A DNA stretch of 14,021 nucleotides, from NCBI GenBank assembly GCA_946409855.1, contig CAMJXZ010000046.1, positions 1 through 14,021 of the forward strand. Direction: 5' to 3'. Under the pieces are notes generated by a model, which did not search any database, had not been told where the DNA came from, and saw nothing but the letters and a program-made list of their open reading frames with translations. Made by a program: the position numbers and the translations under genes. The DNA comes from an uncultured Clostridia bacterium (GTDB lineage: Bacteria > Bacillota > Clostridia > Christensenellales > Aristaeellaceae). This document shows, one piece after another, positions 6,184 to 13,015 of this stretch. Numbering within the stretch: the stretch's first letter is position 1; the number at the start of each line of letters is the position of its first letter.

Positions 6184-7899
6184 TTATTGTTTCCTGACCA
6201 GGATGAATTCAGCGTCCCCGCCGAACTCCGGCAGGATCGCCTCCCGGTCGGCAGGCCGGACGAACGCATAGGGCACCGAAAGCAGCGTCACGTGATACGC
6301 TTCCGCCTCCCCGGTGATTTCCGCCGTGCCCGTTTCATCGGTGACCACGGTGATATTTTTATACGGGGTCCTGAACATTACCCGGCAGCCCGGCACGCCC
6401 GCTCCGTCCGTATCCAGCACCGTTACGGACCAGACCGACGGCTCATCCTCCCGGTCCACATCCCAGAGCAGGTCCGCCCTGTACACGTACTTCAGATAGG
6501 TGAAAAACGACTCCAGCGAGTCCATGTTCGGAAATACCAGCATGCTGGCGATGATCCGCCTCTCATTCGGCCGGATCACCGCGGCGGTGATCTGGGTCAG
6601 GCGGTCCCAGTCGCAGGGCACGGTCAAACGGTACCCGCCGTCTTTCCGGTAGGGCAGGATCATCTGCGACCCGTCCTGATTGCTCGTCAGGACGCACACG
6701 GTCCACGGGTTTTCGTTCCCGGTCAGCGTGAGGTTGAGATTTGCCGCGCTCTGCTCCAGCAGGAAAATGCGGACCGGGCCGTACAGCTTCTGCAGCAGGT
6801 CGGACGGGTCTTCCACCCAGACGTTGCGCGCGTCCTCGTTCTCCAGCTCCATTCTGGTCCGGCTGTCCACAGGATACTGCGGAAGCTCTTTCAGCGCGGA
6901 CTCGGCCTCCGCCCCGTGCAGCAGGGAAAAATCGGCCAGCGACGCCAGGTCCTCCCCTTCGGCGCCCCGTTCGTCCTTCATGTAGCGGAAGGAAATCACG
7001 TGTTCCCCCGCGCTCAGGGCGAGCGTGTCCCCGCGCCAACCGGTGTCCCCGCTGAACACCCGGGCTTCCCTGCCGTCCACAGTGATCATCAGGGCGTCAA
7101 ACAGTTCCTCGCTGGACACGCGGAACCGGTAGGAAAAAGCATCCCCCTCTTCCGCCGTCATAAGTACGGTCAGGCCGCATACAGAGTCGTCCTGCCCGCC
7201 GTTGGTGGAAGATACAGCGCCTGTCTCGTCCTGCCGGAAGGGCCACACGTACGCGCCGGACTGGTTGGTGACCCTGATCGTTTCGTCCCGGGTCAAAAGC
7301 CTGGTCAGCGCGTCGGCGTCCATCGGCTCCATGGCGGCCCTGGCCGGCGGAAAGCCCGTCAGAACCACCGTTTCCGTATAATCATCCGAACAGAAGTAAT
7401 CAAAAACCCGCTCAAAATCCGCTTCTTCGGTCCTTGCCTCGGTATAATGCAGCGCGATTTTCCCGAACCGGTCCAGCACCAGCATGGTGGGGACGGAGCG
7501 GACCCCAATTTCTTCGGGCAGGGAAGTCTGACTGCCCGCGACCATCAAAAAAGACAGCCCGTTTTCCCCGGCATACGCCCGGACAACATCCTCCGTATCC
7601 GAGTATTCCGTGGAGATCGCGACCACAGCCGCCTGATCCCGCCAGCGTTCATAGGCTTTTTCCAGCGCGGGGAAGCCTGCCCTGGAGGCGTTGCTGTAGG
7701 TGGCGAAAAACTGAATGATCACCATCTTTTTGCTTTCCAGCGTCTGCCGCAGGGTAAACTCTTCCCCGTCCACCGTCTGCAGCCACGTGTCCATCAGCAC
7801 ATCCACCGTCCGGACCGGCGCTTCCTCCGCAAAGGCGGCAGCCGCCGGCAGCAGCGCCAGGCAGCATAGCACCAGCAAAATCCTTTGGATCGTCTTCAT
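6184..7899 (-). CDS. Secreted TlpA/thioredoxin-fold protein lacking catalytic cysteines, with C-terminal beta-rich domains
   Basis: The 571-residue protein has a signal peptide (cleavage near AAFA-EE, residues 23-25) and a TlpA/redoxin domain at about 35-170. The active-site segment reads FFATYSNASRAGFPALEK, where relatives have WCxxC: both cysteines are serines (Ser69 and Ser72). The cis-proline is kept (Val136-Pro137 in VRSVPTML). The fold appears intact but cannot do dithiol chemistry. Residues ~260-310 show a G-W-G-H-F-Y-KD pattern seen in extracellular beta-sandwich domains. Residues ~485-570 resemble a carboxypeptidase-regulatory or Ig-like beta domain. The middle is unassigned. The ATG at 7899 follows GGGAG by 9 nt, after a ~150-nt leader. 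It heads the operon with the esterase and metal-binding protein. Function unknown; a binding or scaffold role is only inference. Confidence 0.82.
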   Translation of the reverse strand: MKTIQRILLVLCCLALLPAAAAFAEEAPVRTVDVLMDTWLQTVDGEEFTLRQTLESKKMVIIQFFATYSNASRAGFPALEKAYERWRDQAAVVAISTEYSDTEDVVRAYAGENGLSFLMVAGSQTSLPEEIGVRSVPTMLVLDRFGKIALHYTEARTEEADFERVFDYFCSDDYTETVVLTGFPPARAAMEPMDADALTRLLTRDETIRVTNQSGAYVWPFRQDETGAVSSTNGGQDDSVCGLTVLMTAEEGDAFSYRFRVSSEELFDALMITVDGREARVFSGDTGWRGDTLALSAGEHVISFRYMKDERGAEGEDLASLADFSLLHGAEAESALKELPQYPVDSRTRMELENEDARNVWVEDPSDLLQKLYGPVRIFLLEQSAANLNLTLTGNENPWTVCVLTSNQDGSQMILPYRKDGGYRLTVPCDWDRLTQITAAVIRPNERRIIASMLVFPNMDSLESFFTYLKYVYRADLLWDVDREDEPSVWSVTVLDTDGAGVPGCRVMFRTPYKNITVVTDETGTAEITGEAEAYHVTLLSVPYAFVRPADREAILPEFGGDAEFILVRKQ

Positions 7900-8052
7900 T
7901 GCGTATATCTCCCGGAGTCAATAGAGTCATCTGAATCATACGGCGGTTATCCGCCTGCCTGCCGGACGCAGCCGGCGCTGTCTTCCCGATCATCAGGAGA
8001 ACAGCGGCGCGCGGACCGGCCCCTCGACAGAGCGGGAACGCCAGATATTTCC
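7900..8052 (-). other. Long 5' leader of the thioredoxin-fold / esterase / metal-binding operon
   Basis: About 150 nt lie between the predicted transcription start and the ATG at 7899. The 3' two thirds are GC-rich with several short self-complementary stretches. I could not match it to a known riboswitch or leader-peptide class. No gene of convincing quality lies in 7900-8263 as a whole: it contains this leader, the promoter, an AT-rich stretch (8041-8180) and the inverted repeat at 8195-8251. Confidence 0.4.
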
Positions 8053-8058
8053 TTTTCT

Positions 8059-8087
8059 ATTTTATCATGAATCACGTGCCGTTTCAA
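8059..8087 (-). promoter_or_regulatory. Sigma-A promoter of the minus-strand operon starting at 7899
   Basis: On the minus strand, -35 TTGAAA (complement of 8082-8087) and -10 TAAAAT (complement of 8059-8064) are separated by 17 bp, each matching consensus at 5 of 6 positions. It lies in a distinctly AT-rich block. Transcription would start near 8052. Confidence 0.7.
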
Positions 8088-8194
8088 GTAAACGATGGCC
8101 TCTTCGTAAAAGATTCGTATCATTTTTTCCATATTTTGTTCATAAACCCCAATCATTTTGTAAAAATTTTCATTTCGTCCCGCCGGCGGCGCGA

Positions 8195-8251
8195 AACAAA
8201 CCGTCCCCTCTTCTCTCCGGGTACGGAAAGAAAAAGGGACGGCGGTTTGTT
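8195..8251. repeat. Large interrupted inverted repeat downstream of the ABC operon
   Basis: AACAAACCG (8195-8203) pairs with CGGTTTGTT (8243-8251), then TCCC (8204-8207) with GGGA (8236-8239), leaving CGG bulged. Within that, TTCTCTCCG (8211-8219) pairs with CGGAAAGAA (8224-8232), with one mismatch, around a GGTA loop. It begins 12 nt after the stop of the ABC gene at 8264 and could act as its transcript end, but only a short TTT follows on the minus strand. A MITE or REP-type origin is an alternative. Confidence 0.5.
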
Positions 8252-8263
8252 CCCCGCGGATGC

Positions 8264-10033
8264 TTACGCCTGCTCCGCGGCGCTCCCGGCAAACTGGGAC
8301 TGATAGAGCTTCGTATAGAACCCGTTCCGGGCGATCAGTTCGTCGTGGCTGCCCTGCTCGATGATCCTGCCGTCTTTCATCACCAGGATCTGGTCCGCCC
8401 CGCGGATGGTGGACAGCCGGTGCGCCACGATGAAGCTGGTGCGCCCCCGCATCAGCTTGTCAAAGGCCTCCTGGATCTGCACCTCGGTGCGGGTGTCAAT
8501 GCTGGACGTCGCCTCGTCCAGGATCAGCATGGGCGGCAGACAGAGCATGACCCGGGTAATGCAGAGCAGCTGTTTCTGCCCCTGGCTCAGGCTGTCGTCG
8601 GTGATGACCGTATCCAGCCTGTCCGGCATGCGGCGGATGAACTCCCAGCTGTGGGCTTCCTTCGCGGCCCGGATGATTTCGTCGTCCGAGGCGTCCGGCT
8701 TGCCGAAAGCGATGTTCTCCCGCACGGTGCCGTTCTTGAGCCAGGTTTCCTGCAGCACCATGCCGTAATTCCTGCGCAGGGAGGCGCGGGATACGTCCAT
8801 GACGCTCTGATCGTCGATGCGGATATCGCCCCTGTCCACGTCGTAAAAGCGCATCAGCAGGTTGATGAAGGTCGTCTTCCCGCAGCCGGTGGGGCCCACG
8901 ATGGCCGTCTTCATGCCGGGCTCGGCGTGGAAACGGAACCCCTCGATCAGCTTTTTGCGCTTGTCGTAGGAGAAGGAAACGTTCTCGATGTCGATGTGCC
9001 CGCCCCGGTTGACCAGCGCCGCCGGGCTGTCCGCCTTTTCCGGCTCCGCCTCGATCAGCTCAAACACGCGCGCGGCGCAGGCCAGGGCGTTCTGCAGCTC
9101 GGTGATGACGGAGGAAATATCGTTGAAGGGCTTCATGTACTGGTTGGCGTAGTGCAGCATGACCGTCAGCCCGCCCACCGTCAGCCCGCCGGACAGGATC
9201 CGGTGGGCGCCGATCAGGGCCACGGCGGCATAAATGACGTTGTTGACCGCCCGGGTGGAAGGGTTGGTCAGGGAGCTGAAAAAGACCGCTTTCTGGGAAT
9301 ACCCCTTCAGTTCCTCGTTGATTTCACGGAACTGGGCCGAGGCCTTCTCTTCATGGCCGAAGGCCTTGACGACCTTCTGATTGCCGATCAGTTCGTTGAT
9401 CAGGGCCGTCTGCCGGCCCCGGGTCGCCGTCTGCGCGCTGAACATCGTGTAGGAGCGGGTCGCGATGAACCGGGCCACCAGGAAGCTGACCGGCGTTAAA
9501 ACCAGCACGGCCAGAGTGATCCCGGCGTTCTTGGAAAACATGAACCCCAGCGTCACCCCGATGGTCACCACGCCGGCGAACAGCTGGGTAAACCCCAGCA
9601 GCAGCCCGTCGGACAGCTGATCCGTGTCCGCGATGATCCGCTGCACGATGTCGCCGCCGGAATGGCTGTCCAGGTAGGAAAGGGGCAGCGCCTGGATCTG
9701 CCGGATCGCGCGGGAACGGATGTCCCGCACCGTGCGGAACGCCAGGCGGTTGTTGATCATGTTCATGGCCCAGGTGCCGGCGGCGGAAAGGACGACCAGG
9801 ATAAGGATCCGGATCAGGAACCCGCCCAGCGCGTCAAAGCGCACCCCGCTTTCCGCGATCTGGTCGATGGCGTCGCCGAAAAGGATGGGGACGTACAGCT
9901 GCAGCACCACGGTCGCCGCCGCCAGCAGGACGCTCAAAAGCAGGAGCAGCCTGTACCGGCCGATGACCCCCAGCACCTTGCGCAGCGTCTTCATGCTCTG
10001 GCCTTTCACGGCCTGTTCTTTCTTCGTCTTCAT
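8264..10033 (-). CDS. ABC exporter half-transporter, subunit with canonical Walker B (LmrD/YheH-like)
   Basis: The 589-residue protein has an N-terminal exporter transmembrane domain (about 20-320, six hydrophobic segments) and a C-terminal nucleotide-binding domain. Motifs seen are Walker A GPTGCGKTT (380-388), the altered signature LSQGQ (482-486, normally LSGGQ), Walker B LILDE with catalytic Glu507, and switch His538 (VAHRLST). In heterodimeric exporters the canonical ATP site is built from the Walker motifs of this type of subunit and the signature of its partner, which fits the adjacent gene. The ATG at 10033 overlaps the partner's stop as ATGA and is preceded by GGGAGGTG. It probably exports drugs, lipids or peptides from the cytoplasm; the substrate cannot be inferred. 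Confidence 0.92.
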   Translation of the reverse strand: MKTKKEQAVKGQSMKTLRKVLGVIGRYRLLLLLSVLLAAATVVLQLYVPILFGDAIDQIAESGVRFDALGGFLIRILILVVLSAAGTWAMNMINNRLAFRTVRDIRSRAIRQIQALPLSYLDSHSGGDIVQRIIADTDQLSDGLLLGFTQLFAGVVTIGVTLGFMFSKNAGITLAVLVLTPVSFLVARFIATRSYTMFSAQTATRGRQTALINELIGNQKVVKAFGHEEKASAQFREINEELKGYSQKAVFFSSLTNPSTRAVNNVIYAAVALIGAHRILSGGLTVGGLTVMLHYANQYMKPFNDISSVITELQNALACAARVFELIEAEPEKADSPAALVNRGGHIDIENVSFSYDKRKKLIEGFRFHAEPGMKTAIVGPTGCGKTTFINLLMRFYDVDRGDIRIDDQSVMDVSRASLRRNYGMVLQETWLKNGTVRENIAFGKPDASDDEIIRAAKEAHSWEFIRRMPDRLDTVITDDSLSQGQKQLLCITRVMLCLPPMLILDEATSSIDTRTEVQIQEAFDKLMRGRTSFIVAHRLSTIRGADQILVMKDGRIIEQGSHDELIARNGFYTKLYQSQFAGSAAEQA

Positions 10034-11796
10034 GCCGGCACCTCCCTTGGGGATGCGCCGTCAGGTCCCGCCGGCTTTTCCTCCGGGAACTGGGAATAGT
10101 AGATTTCCTGATACACCCGGCAGGAGGAAAGCAGCTGCCCGTGGGTCCCCGCGCCGGCCAGTACGCCGTCGTCCAGCACCAGGATCTGATCCGCCGAGCG
10201 TACGCTGGACGTGCGCTGGGAGACGATGAACACCGTCATGTTCCCGGGCAGGGAAGCGATGGCGCGGCGCAGCGCCAGGTCCGTGGCGAAGTCCAGCGCG
10301 CTGGCGGAGTCGTCCAGGATCAGGATCTCCGGCTGCTTGACCAGCGCCCGGGCGATGGTCAGCCGCTGGCGCTGGCCGCCGGAGAAGTTGCGGCCGCCCT
10401 GCTCGACCTTCGCGTCCAGCTGCCCTTCCTTCCCGCGCACCACCTCCGCGGCCTGCGCCGTTTCCAGCGCGGCCCAGAGCTGTTCGTCCGTCGCCTGCTC
10501 ATTGCCCCAGCGGAGGTTTTCCCGGATGGTACCCTCAAACAGCACCGCCTTCTGGGGCACCACGCCGATTTTCCGGATCAGCGCCCCTTCCGGATAATCC
10601 CGGACGTCGGCGCCGTCCACCAGCACCTTTCCTTCCGTGGCGTCATAAAACCGGGAAATCAGCTGCACCAACGTGGACTTGCCGCTGCCCGTGCCGCCGA
10701 TGATCCCGACGGTCTGCCCCTTCCGGACGGAAAAATCGATATCCGTCAGCGCCGCGTCGCCGCTTTTGCTGTAGGAAAACGAAACATGGTCAAAGCGGAC
10801 CGCGCACTCCCCCGCGCCGGACGGCGCCTGCGTTCCCAAAGGATACGCCATGGAAGGGGCCACCTCCAGCATGGACTGGATCCTGCGGCCGCAGGCCAGG
10901 GATTTGTCGATGGTGATGATCAGGGAAGCGAGCTTGACCAATTCCACCACGATGAGCGCCATGTAGTTGTACAGCGCCACCACGTCCCCCTGCCGCAGCG
11001 CCCCGGCGGATACCTGAAGCGCCCCCTTCCGGATCAGCCAGACGGCGGCCGCGTTGATGATCAGATACGTGGCCGGGTTCATCAGGGCCGACAGCTTCCC
11101 GACCCGCTCGTTCATTTTCGTCAGCAGGTCGTTGCGGCGGTCGAACTCCCCGATCTCCTGCTTCTCCTTGCAGAAGGCGCGGATCACCCTGACGCCGGTC
11201 AGGTTTTCCCGGGTCATCCCCAGCAGCCTGTCCAGCAGCCCCTGCACCCTGGAAAACATCGGGATGCTCAGCAGCATGATGCCGAACACTACCAGGCTCA
11301 GCACCGGGATCACCGCGGCAAAGATCAGGGCGCACTGCGTGTCGATGGTAAACGCCATGATCATCGCGCCGAATACGATGAACGGGCTTCTCAGCAGCAG
11401 CCGCAGCGCCAGGTTCACGCCGTTCTGCACCTGGTTTACGTCGCTGGTCATCCGGGTGATCAGGGTATCCGTCCCCAGCGTGTCCAGCTCCCGGTAGGAC
11501 AGGTGCTGGATGTGGTCAAACAGCGCCTGCCGCAGCTTCGCGGCAAAGCCCACGCTGGCCTTGGCGGCCATCCACTGCGCGGTAAAAGAGAAACCCATGC
11601 CCAGCACCGCCAGCGCGATCAGCAGCAGGAAATACCGGAAAATCAGCCCCGGATCGTTCCGCTGAACGCCGTCGTTGATGATGACTGCCACGATCACCGG
11701 GACCAGCAGGTCCATCAGCGATTCCAGCAGCTTGAACAGCGGCGCCAGAACGCTTTCCCCGGCATATTCCCTGAGATAGATCCACAGCTTCCTCAC
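10030..11796 (-). CDS. ABC exporter half-transporter, subunit with degenerate ATP site (LmrC/YheI-like)
   Basis: The 588-residue protein has a transmembrane domain (about 1-320) and an ATPase domain. Walker A GGTGSGKST (367-375) and signature FSGGQ (471-475) are normal. The catalytic Glu after Walker B is Asp496 (LILDDSASALD), and the switch His is Gln527 (IVSQRTSS). These substitutions are the hallmark of the degenerate half of heterodimeric exporters such as LmrCD, BmrCD and TM287/288. The GTG at 11796 is chosen because GGGAGG lies 6 nt upstream and the product begins RKLWIYLREYAG, as family members do; the longer frame to 11862 would run through the promoter at 11830. It is first in a two-gene operon with the 8264-10033 gene, overlapping it by 4 nt. 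Confidence 0.9.
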   Translation of the reverse strand: MRKLWIYLREYAGESVLAPLFKLLESLMDLLVPVIVAVIINDGVQRNDPGLIFRYFLLLIALAVLGMGFSFTAQWMAAKASVGFAAKLRQALFDHIQHLSYRELDTLGTDTLITRMTSDVNQVQNGVNLALRLLLRSPFIVFGAMIMAFTIDTQCALIFAAVIPVLSLVVFGIMLLSIPMFSRVQGLLDRLLGMTRENLTGVRVIRAFCKEKQEIGEFDRRNDLLTKMNERVGKLSALMNPATYLIINAAAVWLIRKGALQVSAGALRQGDVVALYNYMALIVVELVKLASLIITIDKSLACGRRIQSMLEVAPSMAYPLGTQAPSGAGECAVRFDHVSFSYSKSGDAALTDIDFSVRKGQTVGIIGGTGSGKSTLVQLISRFYDATEGKVLVDGADVRDYPEGALIRKIGVVPQKAVLFEGTIRENLRWGNEQATDEQLWAALETAQAAEVVRGKEGQLDAKVEQGGRNFSGGQRQRLTIARALVKQPEILILDDSASALDFATDLALRRAIASLPGNMTVFIVSQRTSSVRSADQILVLDDGVLAGAGTHGQLLSSCRVYQEIYYSQFPEEKPAGPDGASPREVPA

Positions 11797-11829
11797 CCCG
11801 AAACCTCCCGCGTGTCTGTAGTGTCCTTT

Positions 11830-11838
11830 ATTATACCA
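11830..11838 (-). promoter_or_regulatory. Extended -10 promoter of the ABC exporter operon
   Basis: On the minus strand TGGTATAAT is a perfect extended -10 element (TATAAT is the complement of 11830-11835). No good -35 is visible at 16-18 bp, only a T-rich stretch, which is typical of extended -10 promoters. Transcription would start near 11823, about 27 nt before the GTG at 11796. The tandem repeat at 11862-11909 lies immediately upstream. Confidence 0.65.
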
Positions 11839-11861
11839 GCTTTTTACATCAAAGAAAACCA

Positions 11862-11909
11862 TGAATTGACATGTTTATCGATTCGTGAATTGACATGTTT
11901 ATCGATTCG
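11862..11909. repeat. Perfect 24-bp tandem duplication, candidate operator between divergent promoters
   Basis: Bases 11862-11885 are repeated exactly at 11886-11909. Each copy contains an imperfect inverted repeat GAATTGA-N8-TCGATTC (11863-11884 and 11887-11908; 6 of 7 arm positions match). The junction TCGATTC-GT-GAATTGA is itself an imperfect inverted repeat, so there are four alternating half-sites. The array sits just upstream of both the ABC exporter promoter (minus) and the STAS operon promoter (plus; its -35 begins at 11914), a suitable position for a dimeric regulator acting on one or both. Confidence 0.7.
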
Positions 11910-11913
11910 CTTC

Positions 11914-11942
11914 TTGAAATCGGGAATATTTTATGCTATCAT
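11914..11942 (+). promoter_or_regulatory. Sigma-A promoter of the STAS operon
   Basis: TTGAAA (11914-11919) and TATCAT (11937-11942) are separated by 17 bp, each matching consensus at 5 of 6 positions. Transcription would start near 11949, giving a leader of about 60 nt before the ATG at 12012. The -35 is only 4 bp from the end of the tandem repeat. Confidence 0.65.
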
Positions 11943-12011
11943 ATAAAAGGATTTGTATGTCCCTGATGAACGAAGCCAACATCTTGATCAGATGAACAGG
12001 AGGATTACACA

Positions 12012-12308
12012 ATGACCATTACCAAGAATCAGAATGGCAGCACCCTGGAGATCGCCCTGGAAGGCCGTCTGGATACCATGACCGCCCCCGAACTGGAAGC
12101 AGAACTCAACCGCTCGTTGCCCAGCGCGGACAGCCTGGTGATGGATTTTGCGAAGCTGGACTATATCTCTTCCGCCGGGCTGCGCGTGCTTCTTTCCGCG
12201 CACAAGGTCATGAACACCAAGGGCGGCATGAAGATCAAAAACGTCAACGACGTCGTGCAGGAAGTGTTCGACGTGACCGGGTTCGTCGATATCCTCAACA
12301 TCGAATGA
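12012..12308 (+). CDS. STAS-domain anti-sigma factor antagonist (SpoIIAA/RsbV-like)
   Basis: The 98-residue protein is a single STAS domain of typical length. The conserved loop DYISSAGLRVLL places the phosphorylatable serine at Ser54 (the S of SxGL). In this family the unphosphorylated protein binds an ATP-binding anti-sigma kinase and frees a sigma factor; phosphorylation at this serine inactivates it. Here no standard anti-sigma kinase or sigma gene is seen. The next gene, 11 bp downstream, is the likely partner. The ATG at 12012 follows AGGAGG. Cytoplasmic; which process it controls is unknown. Confidence 0.88.
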   Translation: MTITKNQNGSTLEIALEGRLDTMTAPELEAELNRSLPSADSLVMDFAKLDYISSAGLRVLLSAHKVMNTKGGMKIKNVNDVVQEVFDVTGFVDILNIE

Positions 12309-12319
12309 GGTGATCCCCG

Positions 12320-12919
12320 ATGAAAACGGATGTCATCAACGTTTCCAGCCGCGGGAACCAGATTGTCCAGGCGCTGGACCTGGTGGACCGGGTGGCCGCC
12401 TATAAGCGGCTTTCTTCCAAAGAAGTAATGCCGCTGCGGCTGCTGACGGAAGAAATGATGGGCATGATGCGTTCCATCACCGGGGAAACCGAAGGCCAGT
12501 TCTGGATCGAGGATCAGGACTCGGATTACCGGCTCCATCTCAAAGCCTTTACCCGCATGGACAGCGGAAAGCGCGAGCAGCTCCTGTCCGCTTCTTCCTC
12601 CGGGAAAAACGAATCGGCCCACGGCCTGATGGGCAGGCTCCGGGACCTGCTGGACCGCGGCGCGGACGCCGATATCGCCGCCGTGAGCAACCCGCTGATG
12701 ATGTCCGGCATGTGCGGGGAACAGAATACCCCCATGCTGGACGTGGAATGGTCCCTGGGCCGCTACATCGACGAATACCAGCACAGCCCTTCCGTTACCG
12801 ACGCGCAGCGGGAGGTTTGGGATGAACTGGAAAAATCCGTCGTCACCCACGTGGCGGACGATGTGAAGGTCAGCATCAAGGGACAGAACGTGGAAATGAT
12901 CATCTGTAAAAAGCTGTAA
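12320..12919 (+). CDS. Putative STAS partner protein, degenerate GHKL/anti-sigma-like
   Basis: The 199-residue protein has no clear catalytic motif. Residues ~36-60 (LRLLTEEMMGMMRSITG) occupy the place of the N-box helix of GHKL ATPases (E-x-x-x-N), but the Mg-binding Asn is Gly or Met, and no DxGxG box is visible. HGLMGRLRDLL (about 99-109) resembles the ATP-lid region of anti-sigma kinases. From memory, similar proteins follow STAS genes in other Clostridia and are variously called ATP-binding or hypothetical; I could not check this. The ATG at 12320 is 11 bp after the STAS stop, and its GAGGTGAT ribosome binding site overlaps that stop, implying coupled translation. It may be a STAS-binding protein that does not act as a kinase (inference). 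Confidence 0.6.
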   Translation: MKTDVINVSSRGNQIVQALDLVDRVAAYKRLSSKEVMPLRLLTEEMMGMMRSITGETEGQFWIEDQDSDYRLHLKAFTRMDSGKREQLLSASSSGKNESAHGLMGRLRDLLDRGADADIAAVSNPLMMSGMCGEQNTPMLDVEWSLGRYIDEYQHSPSVTDAQREVWDELEKSVVTHVADDVKVSIKGQNVEMIICKKL

Positions 12920-12956
12920 TAACGCGCCGCCCCGCAGCCGCGCGCCGCGTAAAAGC

Positions 12957-12988
12957 GCAAAAGCAGCCCGCCTTTTCAGGCGGGCTGC
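12957..12988 (-). terminator. Rho-independent terminator of the UbiB-like gene
   Basis: GCAGCCCGCC and GGCGGGCTGC (12963-12972 and 12979-12988) form a perfect 10-bp stem with a 6-nt loop. On the minus strand it is followed by TTTTGCGCTTTT, suiting the gene ending at 13016. On the plus strand no T tract follows, so it would be weaker for the STAS operon ending at 12919, although the same hairpin may serve both convergent units. Confidence 0.75.
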
Positions 12989-13015
12989 CGCATTGTGGAA
13001 AAACGCTCACGCGCG

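Noticed and set aside
5473..7869. 798-codon plus-strand frame
   Set aside because: Antisense to the esterase and thioredoxin-fold genes; its Arg/His/Pro/Gly-rich product and lack of a ribosome binding site mark it as a GC-driven shadow.
7947..8156. 69-codon minus-strand frame (starts MIGVYEQNMEKM)
   Set aside because: The first half looks protein-like, but there is no ribosome binding site, it spans the promoter at 8059-8087, and its second half turns into leader-like GC sequence.
11866..11895. TTGACA hexamers inside the tandem repeat as -35 elements
   Set aside because: Neither copy (11866-11871, 11890-11895) has a -10-like hexamer 16-18 bp downstream; TTGAAA at 11914 with TATCAT fits better.
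10141..11946. 601-codon plus-strand frame
   Set aside because: Antisense to the well-supported ABC exporter gene and crosses the control region; Gln/His/Arg-rich shadow frame.
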